Positions 23,641-34,422 of a stretch of 64,000 bases of DNA are shown here, one piece after another. Numbering within the stretch: the first letter of the stretch is position 1; each line of letters begins with the position of its first letter. Both the position numbers and the translations under genes were made by a program. This stretch comes from Endothia cerciana (lineage: Eukaryota; Ascomycota; Sordariomycetes; Diaporthales; Cryphonectriaceae), in assembly GCA_026119935.1 (NCBI GenBank), contig JALRMH010000010.1:744001-808000 (forward strand). The letters are read 5' to 3'. The notes beneath the pieces were generated by a model that saw nothing but the letters and a program-made list of their open reading frames with translations, did no database searches and was not told the DNA's origin.

Positions 23641-24550
23641 CGAGCATCGTGTTTTCTACTAAATCTTGATCTATAATAATTTTTATATAACTCCTCGTAC
23701 CTGTGTAAGTGTTCAAGGTTTACATCGTCTTGGTACAGTCGGCTTTGCTTTGCGTATTTCGTCTCGGCGTCGATATGTTACCTACAAGCCGGCAGCCGTG
23801 TGGAGTGGGCAGGTACCTTTTCTGTAGAAGTGACGTGAGGGGATAGATACTTTGTATGTGTTAGTCACATCTTCTTCTTTAGCTTTTTTCCTCTTGGGAC
23901 TGACTGTCAGACGCCTGTCGCCTCTCGGGAGCCGGGCACCCGAGCAGACCCAGCTCTAAGAAAACGTAGGAAGTGGGCTAACTGGATCTTACTGCTTCCG
24001 AGGTCTCGGCGCTTTCGAACACTCACGAAGAGTTTCATGGACTCCGCTCGAGCTGAGCGCAGGAGTTCACTGCACGAGCGTCTCCTCGGCTGACTATGCA
24101 ACCGAAGCTTTCAGCAGGCGTCCTTTCGCATATAATGTCGACGAAGCTAGAGATCATTTATTAAGACGCAACTTCTGATGTTCTGTCATGGCGGCAGTGT
24201 CATATGCAAAGTCTGGGCAGTGAAACTTGCTGCCCGTAACCATGATGTCAATACATATACAGCTCCCTAAACCGGTTTTACTGACCGTGATTCAAAATCG
24301 TACAGTGCCTGTGAACATTCAGTTCGATCAACATCCCTCGCGACATTTTGTTTCAGCAGCGTGCATACCAGCCGCTATCACGGCCAGCTGTCCCAAGCCC
24401 ACACGAAAAGGCTCCAAATGCCACGCGCAGCAACGCGCTACACGAGAAATTAGAGGTTCAGCATGTGCTGGGTATGCCAAATACCGAGACGCTAGTTCAG
24501 CTTGAATCAAGACTATAGGCAGCGCAGACATTAGGAAAGCTCGTTCAGCC
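23641..24550. other. Spacer with no supported gene
   Basis: Lies downstream of MUS-30 and upstream of the relic. AT-rich around 23655-23695. A short plus-strand frame at 24227-24505 has no recognisable features and is left out. Confidence 0.4.
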
Positions 24551-27340
24551 TCACGAGTTGATAGTCAGGCCATTGGCACCGGTCGTTACAACGCGGTACC
24601 CATCCGCGTTGCCTACACCCTTTGCCGCACGGGTGTACGCCGCATCACTCCTAAAATCACAATTAGGCCCAAGTCTACAATGAGATTGCCCCAAGAGAAT
24701 GATGCCAGCTTACCTATCGCAAAGGACATCGATGTCCTTGTCGCTCAGGATGTCCTTATCTCCCGAGGCCTCGAACACCTCTCCGTCCTTCAGCAAGAGA
24801 TGGCGTAGGGTCTCCTTGTCGAGATCCTCCTGCAGGTCTTTCTTCTGGCCAAGCGTCCTGTAGGTGCCTTTTCGAATCACAAGCTTCTCCAGACGCCGCT
24901 TCGCATCCGCACTCATCAGAAGGCTGTCCTCGACAGTGTCCTTTGTCGCGAGACGATACACTATCACAGGGCGTGTCTGACCGATACGATGGCAGCGGTC
25001 TTGCGCCTGCAGGTCCTGCTGAGGGTTCCAGTCGGAATCGTAGAGGATGACGGTGTCCGCGCTGGCCAAGTTGATGCCCTGCCCACCAGCTCTTGTGCCC
25101 AGGAGGAAGACCTTGCATTCATCGCTCGAATTGAACCACTCGATCTGCTCGTGTCGATCCTTTTGCGAGACGGAGCCGTCGATGCGGCAGTGCTTCCAGC
25201 CCCTGAAAACGCAATAATCCGTCAAGATGTCCAGCTGGGTTCTGAACTGGGAGAAAATAAGGATTTTGTGCCCTCGCTCGAAAAGGGATGGCAGCAATCG
25301 GTCGAGCAGTAGCATCTTTCCCGAAGAGGTGATGATGGTCTCGTCGAAACCCTCGCCGTCTGGGAAAGGGTCGTAGAAGTTCAAGGGCGAGTTGCACACC
25401 AGACGCAATTGCATCATGGGATTCCCAAGAGCCTTGGTCGCGATTTGCTTCTTTGCGAGCTCCAGAGTCGCAGCGCGCTCTACGTCCTCGGTGGACTCAG
25501 GAGTGCTTGCCGTCTCTCCGGTGTCATCCTCGGCATATTTCTCCGCGATCTTCGCCTCGAAGTCGTCGTCTGAAAGCATGTCATCATCTGACTCGTCCAG
25601 CTTATAAGATCGCCGAGCCGCCTTGCGGTCAGAGGCCCTGGTTGTCCGGGATAGTGTGCTGGTGCCATTCGACTTGACGCTCTTCGGAGTCGAAGCTTCT
25701 GAGGTGGGTGGGTCCTTCCGCTTGTTCGTCTTCGCAGCACTGCCCTTGGCAGGTCTGCTACGCTTGCGAGGCTTTCCCATCATTAGATCGAAGGCATTGC
25801 CGCTAACGGCAGGAGAACCAGTCTTCGAAGCATCTCGGCCCCCTTTCTTCTCAGTTTTGATGCTTACACTAGTAGCACGCGAGGAGCCAGGTGTGGTCTT
25901 CCTAGAACCCGCCGGCGTATTCGTTGTGCCGGTCAGCCGCTCGAACAGCTTGTTCTCCAGGTATAAGCGGGTATCGGAGCCCTTGTCTGTGATTGTGTTG
26001 TACAAATCCGTCTGCTCCTTCGTCATCGGCGCATACAGGACGTACTCCCGCTTCTTTGGTAGGTGGTGAGCGACATCCGCCTTGACTCGGCGAAGGAGCA
26101 GCGGCTGGAGGACGGTATGGATCTTTTTGACCAGGGCATGATTTGCCTTGTCTTGGACGAACCGCTCTGTCCCCTCTTCATCCTCGAGATCCGAGAAATC
26201 GAACCACGTCTCAAAAGCCTCCCAGTCTGTGAAAATGGCGGGCATGAGAAAATGTAAAAGCGACCAGAGTTCTTTCAGGTTGTTCTGGAGCGGCGTGCCG
26301 GTGATGAGGAACCGTGTTGCAGACGTGAACTTGCAGACCTCTTGGAACAAGCGCGACTCAGCGTTCTTCATCCTGTGACCCTCATCCTGGGCATGTGTTA
26401 GCGCGACCCAATTCGTGCGACAGGAGTGGACGTACGATGATGATGAGCTCCCAGTTGATCTTGGAAAGCAGAGAGCTGTCCTTGATCACCATCTCGTAGC
26501 TTGTACAGACGACAGGGAACTTCTCAGTAGGCCTGCCACCCTTGAGGTTGCGCAGCATCTGGTTCCTGTGAAGCTTCTGGCGTTCCTCCGGGATGCCATG
26601 GTACATCAGGACAGGTATCGAGGGAGCCCATTTCTGGAATTCAGCGATCCAATTGGAAAGGGTGCTCAATGGAGCGATGATGAGGTGAGGGCCGAGGTAA
26701 TCCTCCACCTCCCGCAGGTTGCCAATAATGCCGATAGTCTGGATGGTTTTACCTGGGGCAGAGTCAGCTTGAGCCCGCCACTCCAGAATCCCTCCCACAA
26801 CTCACCCAGACCCATCTCATCGGCCAAGATGCCACTCATACCCTGAGCGCAGACCTCCTTCATCCACGTCACACCCTCGAGCTGATAATCACGCATTGTT
26901 CCACCGACTAGACACTTTGGCTGCTCAGTCATCTCGAGATCGTGCGCGCCCAGGGCCTGACCGTCGAGTGAGGTGCCCACACGGCCGAGCACCTGCGTCT
27001 TTTTGGTGAGGATGTCGGAAAACGCAGCGCTCTGCCTCAGGAGGTCGTCAAGTTCCTTGGCCTTCTTGTCGCGGTCCTCCTTGGTGACCAGGCGCCTCTT
27101 GCGCTTGAGCGAGGCATTCCGCTTGTTCTCGACTTCCAGGTTGCGCTTGCGGGCCTCCTTCTCCTGAGCGGCGAGACGCTGATCGGGGATGTACTCATCG
27201 TCCATGTCGGGCGACTCAGCCGGGGGTGGCGACGAAGGCATGCTGCTGGGGGGGGGTGGGGGAGAAGAGGAACCGTCAGGGTCTGACAAAGACGACGACA
27301 CGCTTGCAGGCATTTCAGCTCGTCCGAAGGAAGCAGGCAA
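24551..27340 (-). CDS. mus-30: SNF2 chromatin remodeller, LSH/HELLS/DDM1 type (MUS-30, yeast Irc5)
   Basis: Exons 26806-27340, 26436-26752, 24714-26386 and 24551-24650 give 874 aa. The SNF2 ATPase lobe starts after an acidic/Lys-rich N-terminus: MRDYQLEGVTWMKEV, then Walker A DEMGLGKTIQTIG (split by a 53-nt intron), IIAPLSTLSNW and DEGHRMKN (split by a 49-nt intron; His follows DEG as in this subfamily), ITGTPLQNNLKELW. A ~150-residue Ser/Lys-rich acidic linker separates it from the helicase C lobe: ILIFSQFRTQLDIL (about 660), GTRAGGQGINL and QAQDRCHRIGQ (about 748). The last small exon supplies the conserved end DRSDAAYTRAAKG. Orthologues remodel nucleosomes in genome stability and DNA methylation. 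Acts in the nucleus. A second Met (27313) is an alternative start. Confidence 0.93.
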
Positions 27341-28060
27341 TGATCGATTAACAAAATGAGGAACTGGATTCAGATAGACCGGCGAAGATGATCCGCTCTG
27401 CCAAGATACGGCGGGAAGTGCTCTCGCTGTGGAATTGCGAGGATGAAGGAAAACGATGGAGGCTCAAGAAGATATGGGAGATGCTACAGCGAATTATCCA
27501 AGCGTTGAGGGACCATGAAGACAGCGATCTTGAATATGAGCACAGCAAAGGAACAAGGTGGCTGAGAGACACGGTTTTGACACAAAGATATCGTCATGAC
27601 CAAGAGTCAAAGAAGGAGAGGCGTGGCTAGTGTGGTGACGATGGTCCATGGAGAACAATATAGAAAAAAGCATGACATAATCGACTTGACGCGTAGTAGA
27701 CGCGACAACGCCTGACACGAACTGATTGATGACCCCTGCTACAGTACAGAAGGCCCCTTGATGAATAAGCTGCAGAGGGTGCCAGGGGATAGTCGATCGG
27801 TTGGAGGGGTCGAGGGGTCGAGGGGTCGATTGGGCTTCTCAGAAGCTGAGTGCAAAATTTGGTGACTCAGCCCCGCCAAGCCCCCTTCACTATCAACAAA
27901 CAGCCCTCCTAGCCACCACCTTTCACGACGTCAAGTTTGAGGGATTGTCCTCAGCTCGCCAGCCAAACTGCTCTCCCTTCGCCTCTGCCGTCCAGCGCTT
28001 CGAAGCGCCCCTCTCTCCCGACCCTTCTCGACAGGCACCGCTCTCTACCGAACCACCATC
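27341..28060. promoter_or_regulatory. Divergent promoter region of mus-30 and ARC1
   Basis: 720 bp separate the two start codons. A 9-nt tandem repeat (TCGAGGGG units) lies at 27805-27832. The ARC1 leader from about 27900 is pyrimidine-rich, as is common in fungal 5' UTRs. No specific binding site is claimed. Confidence 0.5.
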
Positions 28061-29263
28061 ATGGCAGCCATCTCCTCCCAGACCTACACCCCGACCGAGG
28101 AGGCCGAGATCCAGCAGTGGCTCACCACCTCCGAGCGCCTCAAGGCCTCCGGCGCCGAGACCTCCTCGATCCTCGAGGCCCTGAACACCCACCTCGCCTC
28201 CCGCACCACCCTCCTCGGCACCAAACCCTCCAAGGCCGACGTCGCCATCTACGACGTCCTGGCTCCGACCGTCAAGAAGTGGTCCCCCGAGGAGCGCACC
28301 GGCCAGGCCGGGCACCCGCACATCGTGCGCCACCTCGACTTCGTCCAGCACAGCCCCCTCTTTGGCCTGAACGTCGCTGAAAAGCTCGAGGTCGACCCGG
28401 AGGAGATCCTCTACGTGAAGCCTCCCGTCGACGCCCGCGCCGAGAAGGAGCGTCTCAAGAAGGAGAAGGCCGCCGCCGCCGCTGCCGCGGCGGGCGGTGC
28501 TGAGGGCGGTGCTGGGGAGCAGAAGGCACTGGTCGACCGCACCAAGGAGAAGGCCGCCGAGGTGAAGGACGCCGTGGTCGGTGCCGTCGCCAGGGAGGGC
28601 CAGGGCAAGAAGGAGAAGAAGGAGAAGCAGCCCAAGCAGCAAAAGCCGCCCCCCGCACCCCCCGCCCCGCTGTCGCCCGCCCTGATCGACCTGCGCGTGG
28701 GCCACATCCTCAAGGCCATCAAGCACCCCGAGGCCGACTCGCTGTATGTCTCCACCATCGCGATGGGCGACCCCAAGGGCACGGCCGATACGGACGAGTA
28801 CGAGGGCCAGGTAGTGCGGACGGTGTGCTCCGGCCTCAACGGCCTGATCCCGCTGGAGGAGATGCAGGGCCGCAAGGTGGTCGTCGTGTGCAACCTCAAG
28901 CCCGTCAAGATGCGCGGCATCAAGTCGTCCGCCATGGTGCTGGCCGCATCGCCCAAGGTCAAAGAGGGTGAGGTCGACGACCACAAGGGGCCCGTCGAGC
29001 TGGTCACCCCTCCCGCGGATTCCAAGGCCGGCGACCGTGTCTTCTTCGAGGGCTTCAGGGGGGAGCCGGAGAAGCAGCTCAACCCCAAGAAGAAGGTCTG
29101 GGAGACCTTCCAGCCTGGCTTCACGACCAGCGAGACACTGGAGGTGGCTTTCGATGCTGGCGTCGTGAAGGAGCTGGAGGGCAAGGATGGCCTGGGCAAG
29201 CTGGTCACGGAGGCCGGCGGCATCTGTACGGTCAAGTCATTGAAGGGTGCCACAGTTCGATAG
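28061..29263 (+). CDS. ARC1: ARC1-like tRNA-binding cofactor of aminoacyl-tRNA synthetases
   Basis: A single exon of 400 aa with the three-part Arc1p/AIMP1 layout. Residues 1-120 form a GST-like helical region (LGTKPSKADVAIYDVLAPTV) that in yeast docks methionyl- and glutamyl-tRNA synthetases. Residues ~130-225 are an Ala/Lys-rich basic linker. The C-terminal half is an EMAPII/tRNA_bind OB-fold (LSPALIDLRVGHILKAIKHP, VCSGLNGLIPLEEM, CNLKPVKMRGIKSSAMVLAA, VELVTPPADSKAGDRVFFEG). It should raise tRNA affinity of cytosolic synthetases. The start ATG has CACCATCATGG context close to Kozak. No introns. Codon use is strongly GC-biased, as expected for a highly expressed translation gene. Confidence 0.95.
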   Translation: MAAISSQTYTPTEEAEIQQWLTTSERLKASGAETSSILEALNTHLASRTTLLGTKPSKADVAIYDVLAPTVKKWSPEERTGQAGHPHIVRHLDFVQHSPLFGLNVAEKLEVDPEEILYVKPPVDARAEKERLKKEKAAAAAAAAGGAEGGAGEQKALVDRTKEKAAEVKDAVVGAVAREGQGKKEKKEKQPKQQKPPPAPPAPLSPALIDLRVGHILKAIKHPEADSLYVSTIAMGDPKGTADTDEYEGQVVRTVCSGLNGLIPLEEMQGRKVVVVCNLKPVKMRGIKSSAMVLAASPKVKEGEVDDHKGPVELVTPPADSKAGDRVFFEGFRGEPEKQLNPKKKVWETFQPGFTTSETLEVAFDAGVVKELEGKDGLGKLVTEAGGICTVKSLKGATVR

Positions 29264-29439
29264 ATGACTGCTCTTGCCTCGCAAATGGAGCAAGTGTGTA
29301 GTGGCCTATCCTGGTCATGAAAGCTAGGAAATGGTCCATGTGATAGACAAAATAGTAAATTTCATGGGATGTAAAAAAACGTTGCGTTCCAAATCGCCTA
29401 CTTGGTGCCCTCTGTCGTCTATTCTGACTCGGCTCACAG

Positions 29440-29886
29440 TCACAGCCTAAAAGCTCGCTGCGTCAAAACATGCCGGACACCATTTAAACTCACGAAGTTC
29501 GGGCCATGGGGAAATTCAAGGGTATGATGAGTCTTCACGCGGCGTGCGCCTTCTGGATGATTCACCATTGGACCGCGCTCCTCCCTGCGCTGAGGTGGCT
29601 GGCGCACGACGTGGATCTGGAGAACTTCCGGCTCGCGGGCGGCGGCCCGCATGGCTAGGCTGAGGATGGGTTGCAGGAGGGCGACAATCGACCCTTCAGA
29701 TCTTGAGATGTGGTCTAATGACCGGGACGCGGCTGAAACTTTCACACAAGGTACGTGCCGTACGGCATGGGCCTCAATCCATTGAAGAAGCTTCGAAGGG
29801 CCTCTACCCACAATCATGCTTTCTTTGATAACGGACGGGTGACGGCGCCATGGACGGGGACACCGAGTCTGTCGCGGCCATAGCAT
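29440..29886 (-). CDS. Possible hypothetical protein (weak)
   Basis: A 148-codon open frame in the gap between ARC1 and the mitochondrial RNA polymerase gene. It contains stretches with protein-like composition (SIVALLQPILSLAMRAA; RRVKTHHTLEFPHGPNFVSL), but I see no known domain, signal peptide or supporting splice structure, and it lies downstream of two other genes. It may be a chance frame or an eroded exon. Confidence 0.25.
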   Translation of the reverse strand: MLWPRQTRCPRPWRRHPSVIKESMIVGRGPSKLLQWIEAHAVRHVPCVKVSAASRSLDHISRSEGSIVALLQPILSLAMRAAAREPEVLQIHVVRQPPQRREERGPMVNHPEGARRVKTHHTLEFPHGPNFVSLNGVRHVLTQRAFRL

Positions 29887-30129
29887 CTTGGTTGTGGTTG
29901 TTACGTCTTGATCAGATCTTTTTATCTGCTATTGCGTGACAAGTGGCACGCAGTTTTAGGGTTCTGTACATGACCATAACGGCAATTCTACCTCTTCCAC
30001 CCTTTCATTTTGGTTCTTACCACGCCATAGCCCCGCCTGGAAATCAACCCTCTAACGCCGCGCAATGCCATCTCCGATAGAAATCCCAGATCTCGACGCA
30101 GACCTCTTGCGTTGCTTTCCAACTGTTAG

Positions 30130-33100
30130 TCAAGAGAAGAAGTAGTCACTCCCCCTAAGCTCGTTGACATCAAAATCGCCCTTTTTGGGTACGGCTGGGA
30201 AGGAGAGCGGCAGCCAGACTGTAGTATAAAGCTTTTGTTTCTTCTTGACCGGCTGCGCAGAAATCACTTCCTCGAATTTTGACAGCTGGGTATACTTGTT
30301 AAAAAACCTGAGTGGATCCTTCTCGGTTCGTTGATCTCCAGAATCGGACGTTTCCTGCGCTTGAGTCTCCGCTTCGGCCTCGGACTCAAGTTGTGGCTCT
30401 GACGGAGCATAAGTGTCGCCATCCACAGTATCCATCGCGTCCTCATCGAGCGATGCACCTTCAGCCATATCGCCTTCGTCGGCTTCGGTGTTGGTCGAGA
30501 TTGACAAGCTACCCAGAGTAGTACCGCTCAGGTCCTCCTGGACGACATCGGCACCGGTTTCAGAGGCGAGTTGCCCATAAATGCTCGCTGGGGTGACCAT
30601 GGCCTCGCCCTTTTCTCGGTCGGCTTTATCTTCTGAGTTGATGAGATCGAGCCTTTGCTTCTCTAGGAGAACCTCATGCTTTCCAGTTATTTTCCTCTTG
30701 GACCCACTGCGCCACTTTGAGATGGCCTTGCCCGCCGGTGAAGCCTTATCGATTTGGGCCATGTACAATCCTCCCTTATATCTTGCCTCGAATTCGGACA
30801 GCAGCCGCTTGATGACATCGTCGCTGTGAATACGGATGAATGCGTCACGTAACACGCGGTTCATGACATCGACATCCGCGGCATGTGTCCAGAAGGAGTC
30901 GTGCACGGCAGCGAAGCTAAGACCGAGCTCATTGCACTCCAGGGCGGAGAGCAACATGTGGCTGGCGTCCAGAGAGTGGATGAAGTTGGGTGGGAACGCC
31001 TGAAGTTGCTTGCGCCGGTTGACAGGATCGAAGTGATTCGGATTTTGGAGAACGAGACTCTGCATGCACGTTTTGACGACTTTGCTGCTGTTCTTGCGGT
31101 ATGGCTGAACAACCGGCATCCGCAACGGAGTCGTCCAAACGATGGTCGACCGACACAGGCCAAGCAGGTCCTTCCTTGTGAAGGTGTCCTTGGCCCGAGA
31201 AGAGCCCCGTTGTGGTTCGGCGACGTCGGTGGCTATCTGCTGAAGCTGCTCTGCTGTCAGGGCCCGGCACACCCTGCCACCAATCTCTCCAAGCCAGTAT
31301 TGAATGTCGTGTGCTCCCTTAAACATAGTCGACAGTGCCTTGAAGATCTTCTGTGTGATGTAGCTCGAGACCAGACCGGACGGTATGCCTGTATCCTTCT
31401 CCAGGTTTGGATAGAGAGCGTCGATCTGCTTCACGACCTGCTTCTTGGCTCCAGTGAACGTGACGCCGTAGACATTGGTCATAACAGTCTGCTTGACGAC
31501 CTTGCGTTTGATCTTGTCCTGGAAGACCTCGGCTATAGGATTGCCAACCTTCGCGTCCTTTTCGACATCCGCCCTGACCAAGTCGGCGACTGCGCTGTAG
31601 ACATCGGCGGGCTTGTCGCCAGGTGCCAAGTTTACCTGACGAGCACCCCAACTGTCGCCGCCCAAGGCAGCGTAGTGTTGCAGGCCATTGCACGTCCCGT
31701 CTTGGTGGATGGGCATGGTGGAGACAAACTTGGTCGGGTCGGGAGATTCTAATGCGGCCTTCAACTCAAAACAAGTCGCCAGACACTGCCACGGGTCTTC
31801 TGCCTCGAGCCACCATCGTTTGCCGTTCAACGGATTATTCACGGAGTCGTAGATGTTCTCGAGATTTTCCATGGCGAAGGCCTCCCTGTCCTTCAAGCTG
31901 GCTTTATCATAGCCGTAAACATTGGCCAGGTGGACCTTAAGCCACATCAAGCCCCTTTCACCTAGCTCCTTGCCCTTTGAAAAACGCAGCAGTCCGCGCA
32001 TGTGGTCTGCGCCCATGTGGTTGAGGTAGGTCGGAATGGGATACGCCCTCCCCCTAAAATCAACATTATGTGGGAAGAAGAACTCCTGGTCTCGGAAAGC
32101 CCTTGCGATCTCCAGCTGGAAATTCATGTAACATCGGACGGAGTGGTGTGACATCTTCAAGTTGTGTGCTTGTTTCAAAGCCTTCTGCCATGCTCGGCGT
32201 GCCAAAGGGTCAGCGGACGCCTCGGGCTCTTCAGGAACATTAAGATCGGGATGAAGCGGCGGGATCTTCGCGAGGGGCTCGCCCGTGTTCCAAGCCTCTA
32301 GGAGAACGTTGAAGACAGGTCGGTTGATCCTCCATGCAGTCTTTCCCAGAACATCAAGTCCCTTCAAGACCTGTTCATAATCATCCCGGGCAAGAGCGGC
32401 CTCCGCGTAGAGCCTCTGGTCCTGTTCACCGGCCTTCATTCTCACCAGAGCTACTGGGGAGTCGATATAGCCGCCCTTATCGAATCCGGTCCAGGGCTGT
32501 GGCTCCACAACCATCGGCAAATGTCTCGCCAAGAAATCGGCTCTTGGCTCCTTTCGCATCGTTTCAGCAAACACAGGATGAGCCATGAGCACACCAATCT
32601 TCCTGCCTCTCCTGAATTGGTGGTTGTGAGCGAAGGCGGGCTGCATAGACGAGACTTTTTCGTTCTTCTCAGGATGATCGCGGACCACCCTCACTTTTGC
32701 GACCTCTGCCAGGCCGGAGAGAAGCACAGCACCGACCTTGGACCTGAGGGCGACAGGCCAAGACCTAAGTCGTTCCTTGCGGATCTCGGGGGTCGCAAGC
32801 CTGGGTGTAGATTCCTCCGCTTCAATATTGACCGCACCTTCAACGCCGTCTTTGCCATCCTCTCCCTCGCCAGTCTCTCCTGATTTGCGCTGCCGTTGTT
32901 GACGAAGCCACTCTAGTTTCCCCTTGCGGAGTTGAGCTTTTTGGTCATCAGCCCATTTGCGCGCCTGAATGTCCTCCTCAGCAGTCCTGGAGAGGTGATT
33001 GATGATGATGCTCAACGCAACGCCCTTCTCAACACCGGAGTAGGCAAGACAATTGATGACTGTGAGAATGGTGATGGCGGCGAGGCGCGAGGGCGTGGAC

Positions 33101-34422
33101 TGCATAAGTACCGGTCCCCATATGCAGCGGTCCATCTCGTCCTCTGTCTTCTTGACTGCACGTTCAGCCTTCTCGATCTTGGAGAATTCTTTTTTGAAGT
33201 GCGCCTCGAGATCCTGATGCCACGTCCAGAGCCTAGAGCTCAAGCTTGCGGAGCTGACAGAGGTGTTCAACCCCATCTTGCGAAGGTTCTCGTCCGTCTC
33301 CCGCCACCGGTCCATAGCCGCATCAATGCAGTCGGTCTCCAGTCGGGATTGGAATTCTCGCCTCTGATGAAGAGGGAGCTTTGAGATATCATAGCCATCC
33401 CTCATCTGCTTGAAGATCTCAAGGGTGCTCTTGATCGTGCTAAGGCCGCTGCCTTTCTGAGGGGTCTCGAGGACCTCGGGAACGGCAGACCCATCCGCAG
33501 CGACATCTGCGGGCTTCTGGGCTGCAGCAGTCTCAGGGCCATCCTCTGCCGAGGTCGTGTAAATGGCATCGCCGTCATTGAGGGACGGAATGTTGAATTC
33601 AGGGTAGCTCTTGGTGATAGTAGCAATGTCGGAGTCGGACAAGATGTCGGTACAGTATAGCACATCGAGGCCCTGGTCTGCGGGAACCATGCCCATGTAA
33701 CGTTTGATGAGCCTGGAAAGCCTCGTCCCCTCGGCAGACGTTGTCAAAAGGGATGCCTTGAGCATATAGGCGATTGTCTCGGGCGTCTGAGGCAGTCCGG
33801 ACTCGTGAATATGCACCTCGTACCACGCGTGCATGTCCTCGGCCTTCCCGACGCCAGGGTCGGACTCGATCCGTCTCAGCCAAGCCTCGAGGTACTGGTT
33901 GTTCATATTCATGAGCTGCTCGGGCTCTAAAGCCTTGATCGCCACCAAACGCTTGAGGACCAGAGCAGCCCTCTCCAGCTTCCCGACGTGCACGCAGGCC
34001 TCAAACACGGGCACCGCGACCTCGATCTCGCCAGGGACCCCCGACTTGGTCGATCTCCCTGGGGGCGGACGAGGTTTGGGATCTGGTAGTATCATGGGCA
34101 TGGAGGGATCGAACGACTTGAGGGTGTAGTGCTTGTGGTCAGGATGGGCGACGCCCGAGAGATCGCCAACAGCTGTCGCCAAGCTGCGCTCGGACAGGTG
34201 AGCCGGATGGGCCTGGGTAGGCGGCTGCCTCCGCCATGGCCGCGATTGGTGCCGAGTAGAGAGTGGTCGTGATCGTGGTTGTCCTGGAGCGACGGGCGAG
34301 GAGGAAGGGATCGAGGTCGGGGGGTTGCGTGGGGGACATCGTATCTCGGAAGGACTGGATAACCTAGAGATTGTTCGGCCGAGGCAGTAGTTTTGCCGCG
34401 AGAGATTGGTCCTCACGAACAT
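30130..34422 (-). CDS. RPO41: Mitochondrial DNA-directed RNA polymerase (T7-like; RPO41, Neurospora cyt-5)
   Basis: One open frame of 1430 aa. The N-terminus (MFVRTNLSRQNYCLGRTISR) is Arg/Ser-rich and lacks acids, fitting a mitochondrial presequence. Residues ~150-700 form the fungal N-terminal extension with PPR-like helices. The polymerase domain has FFPHNVDFRGRAYPIP, then motif A HQDGTCNGLQHYAAL (catalytic Asp near 908), motif B KQTVMTNVYGVTFTGAK (Lys near 977, Tyr near 983) and motif C HDSFWTHA (second catalytic Asp near 1173). It ends in GSDYFFS, close to the conserved FFS end of phage-type polymerases. An acidic insert of about 120 residues precedes the extreme C-terminus. It transcribes mitochondrial DNA and primes replication. 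Divergent from ATP25. Confidence 0.96.
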   Translation of the reverse strand: MFVRTNLSRQNYCLGRTISRLSSPSEIRCPPRNPPTSIPSSSPVAPGQPRSRPLSTRHQSRPWRRQPPTQAHPAHLSERSLATAVGDLSGVAHPDHKHYTLKSFDPSMPMILPDPKPRPPPGRSTKSGVPGEIEVAVPVFEACVHVGKLERAALVLKRLVAIKALEPEQLMNMNNQYLEAWLRRIESDPGVGKAEDMHAWYEVHIHESGLPQTPETIAYMLKASLLTTSAEGTRLSRLIKRYMGMVPADQGLDVLYCTDILSDSDIATITKSYPEFNIPSLNDGDAIYTTSAEDGPETAAAQKPADVAADGSAVPEVLETPQKGSGLSTIKSTLEIFKQMRDGYDISKLPLHQRREFQSRLETDCIDAAMDRWRETDENLRKMGLNTSVSSASLSSRLWTWHQDLEAHFKKEFSKIEKAERAVKKTEDEMDRCIWGPVLMQSTPSRLAAITILTVINCLAYSGVEKGVALSIIINHLSRTAEEDIQARKWADDQKAQLRKGKLEWLRQQRQRKSGETGEGEDGKDGVEGAVNIEAEESTPRLATPEIRKERLRSWPVALRSKVGAVLLSGLAEVAKVRVVRDHPEKNEKVSSMQPAFAHNHQFRRGRKIGVLMAHPVFAETMRKEPRADFLARHLPMVVEPQPWTGFDKGGYIDSPVALVRMKAGEQDQRLYAEAALARDDYEQVLKGLDVLGKTAWRINRPVFNVLLEAWNTGEPLAKIPPLHPDLNVPEEPEASADPLARRAWQKALKQAHNLKMSHHSVRCYMNFQLEIARAFRDQEFFFPHNVDFRGRAYPIPTYLNHMGADHMRGLLRFSKGKELGERGLMWLKVHLANVYGYDKASLKDREAFAMENLENIYDSVNNPLNGKRWWLEAEDPWQCLATCFELKAALESPDPTKFVSTMPIHQDGTCNGLQHYAALGGDSWGARQVNLAPGDKPADVYSAVADLVRADVEKDAKVGNPIAEVFQDKIKRKVVKQTVMTNVYGVTFTGAKKQVVKQIDALYPNLEKDTGIPSGLVSSYITQKIFKALSTMFKGAHDIQYWLGEIGGRVCRALTAEQLQQIATDVAEPQRGSSRAKDTFTRKDLLGLCRSTIVWTTPLRMPVVQPYRKNSSKVVKTCMQSLVLQNPNHFDPVNRRKQLQAFPPNFIHSLDASHMLLSALECNELGLSFAAVHDSFWTHAADVDVMNRVLRDAFIRIHSDDVIKRLLSEFEARYKGGLYMAQIDKASPAGKAISKWRSGSKRKITGKHEVLLEKQRLDLINSEDKADREKGEAMVTPASIYGQLASETGADVVQEDLSGTTLGSLSISTNTEADEGDMAEGASLDEDAMDTVDGDTYAPSEPQLESEAEAETQAQETSDSGDQRTEKDPLRFFNKYTQLSKFEEVISAQPVKKKQKLYTTVWLPLSFPAVPKKGDFDVNELRGSDYFFS

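Noticed and set aside
27923..28984. 353-codon minus-strand frame across ARC1
   Set aside because: Antisense shadow of a strongly GC-biased gene; the ARC1 reading has clear domains and the antisense reading is a Gly/Leu repeat-like sequence.
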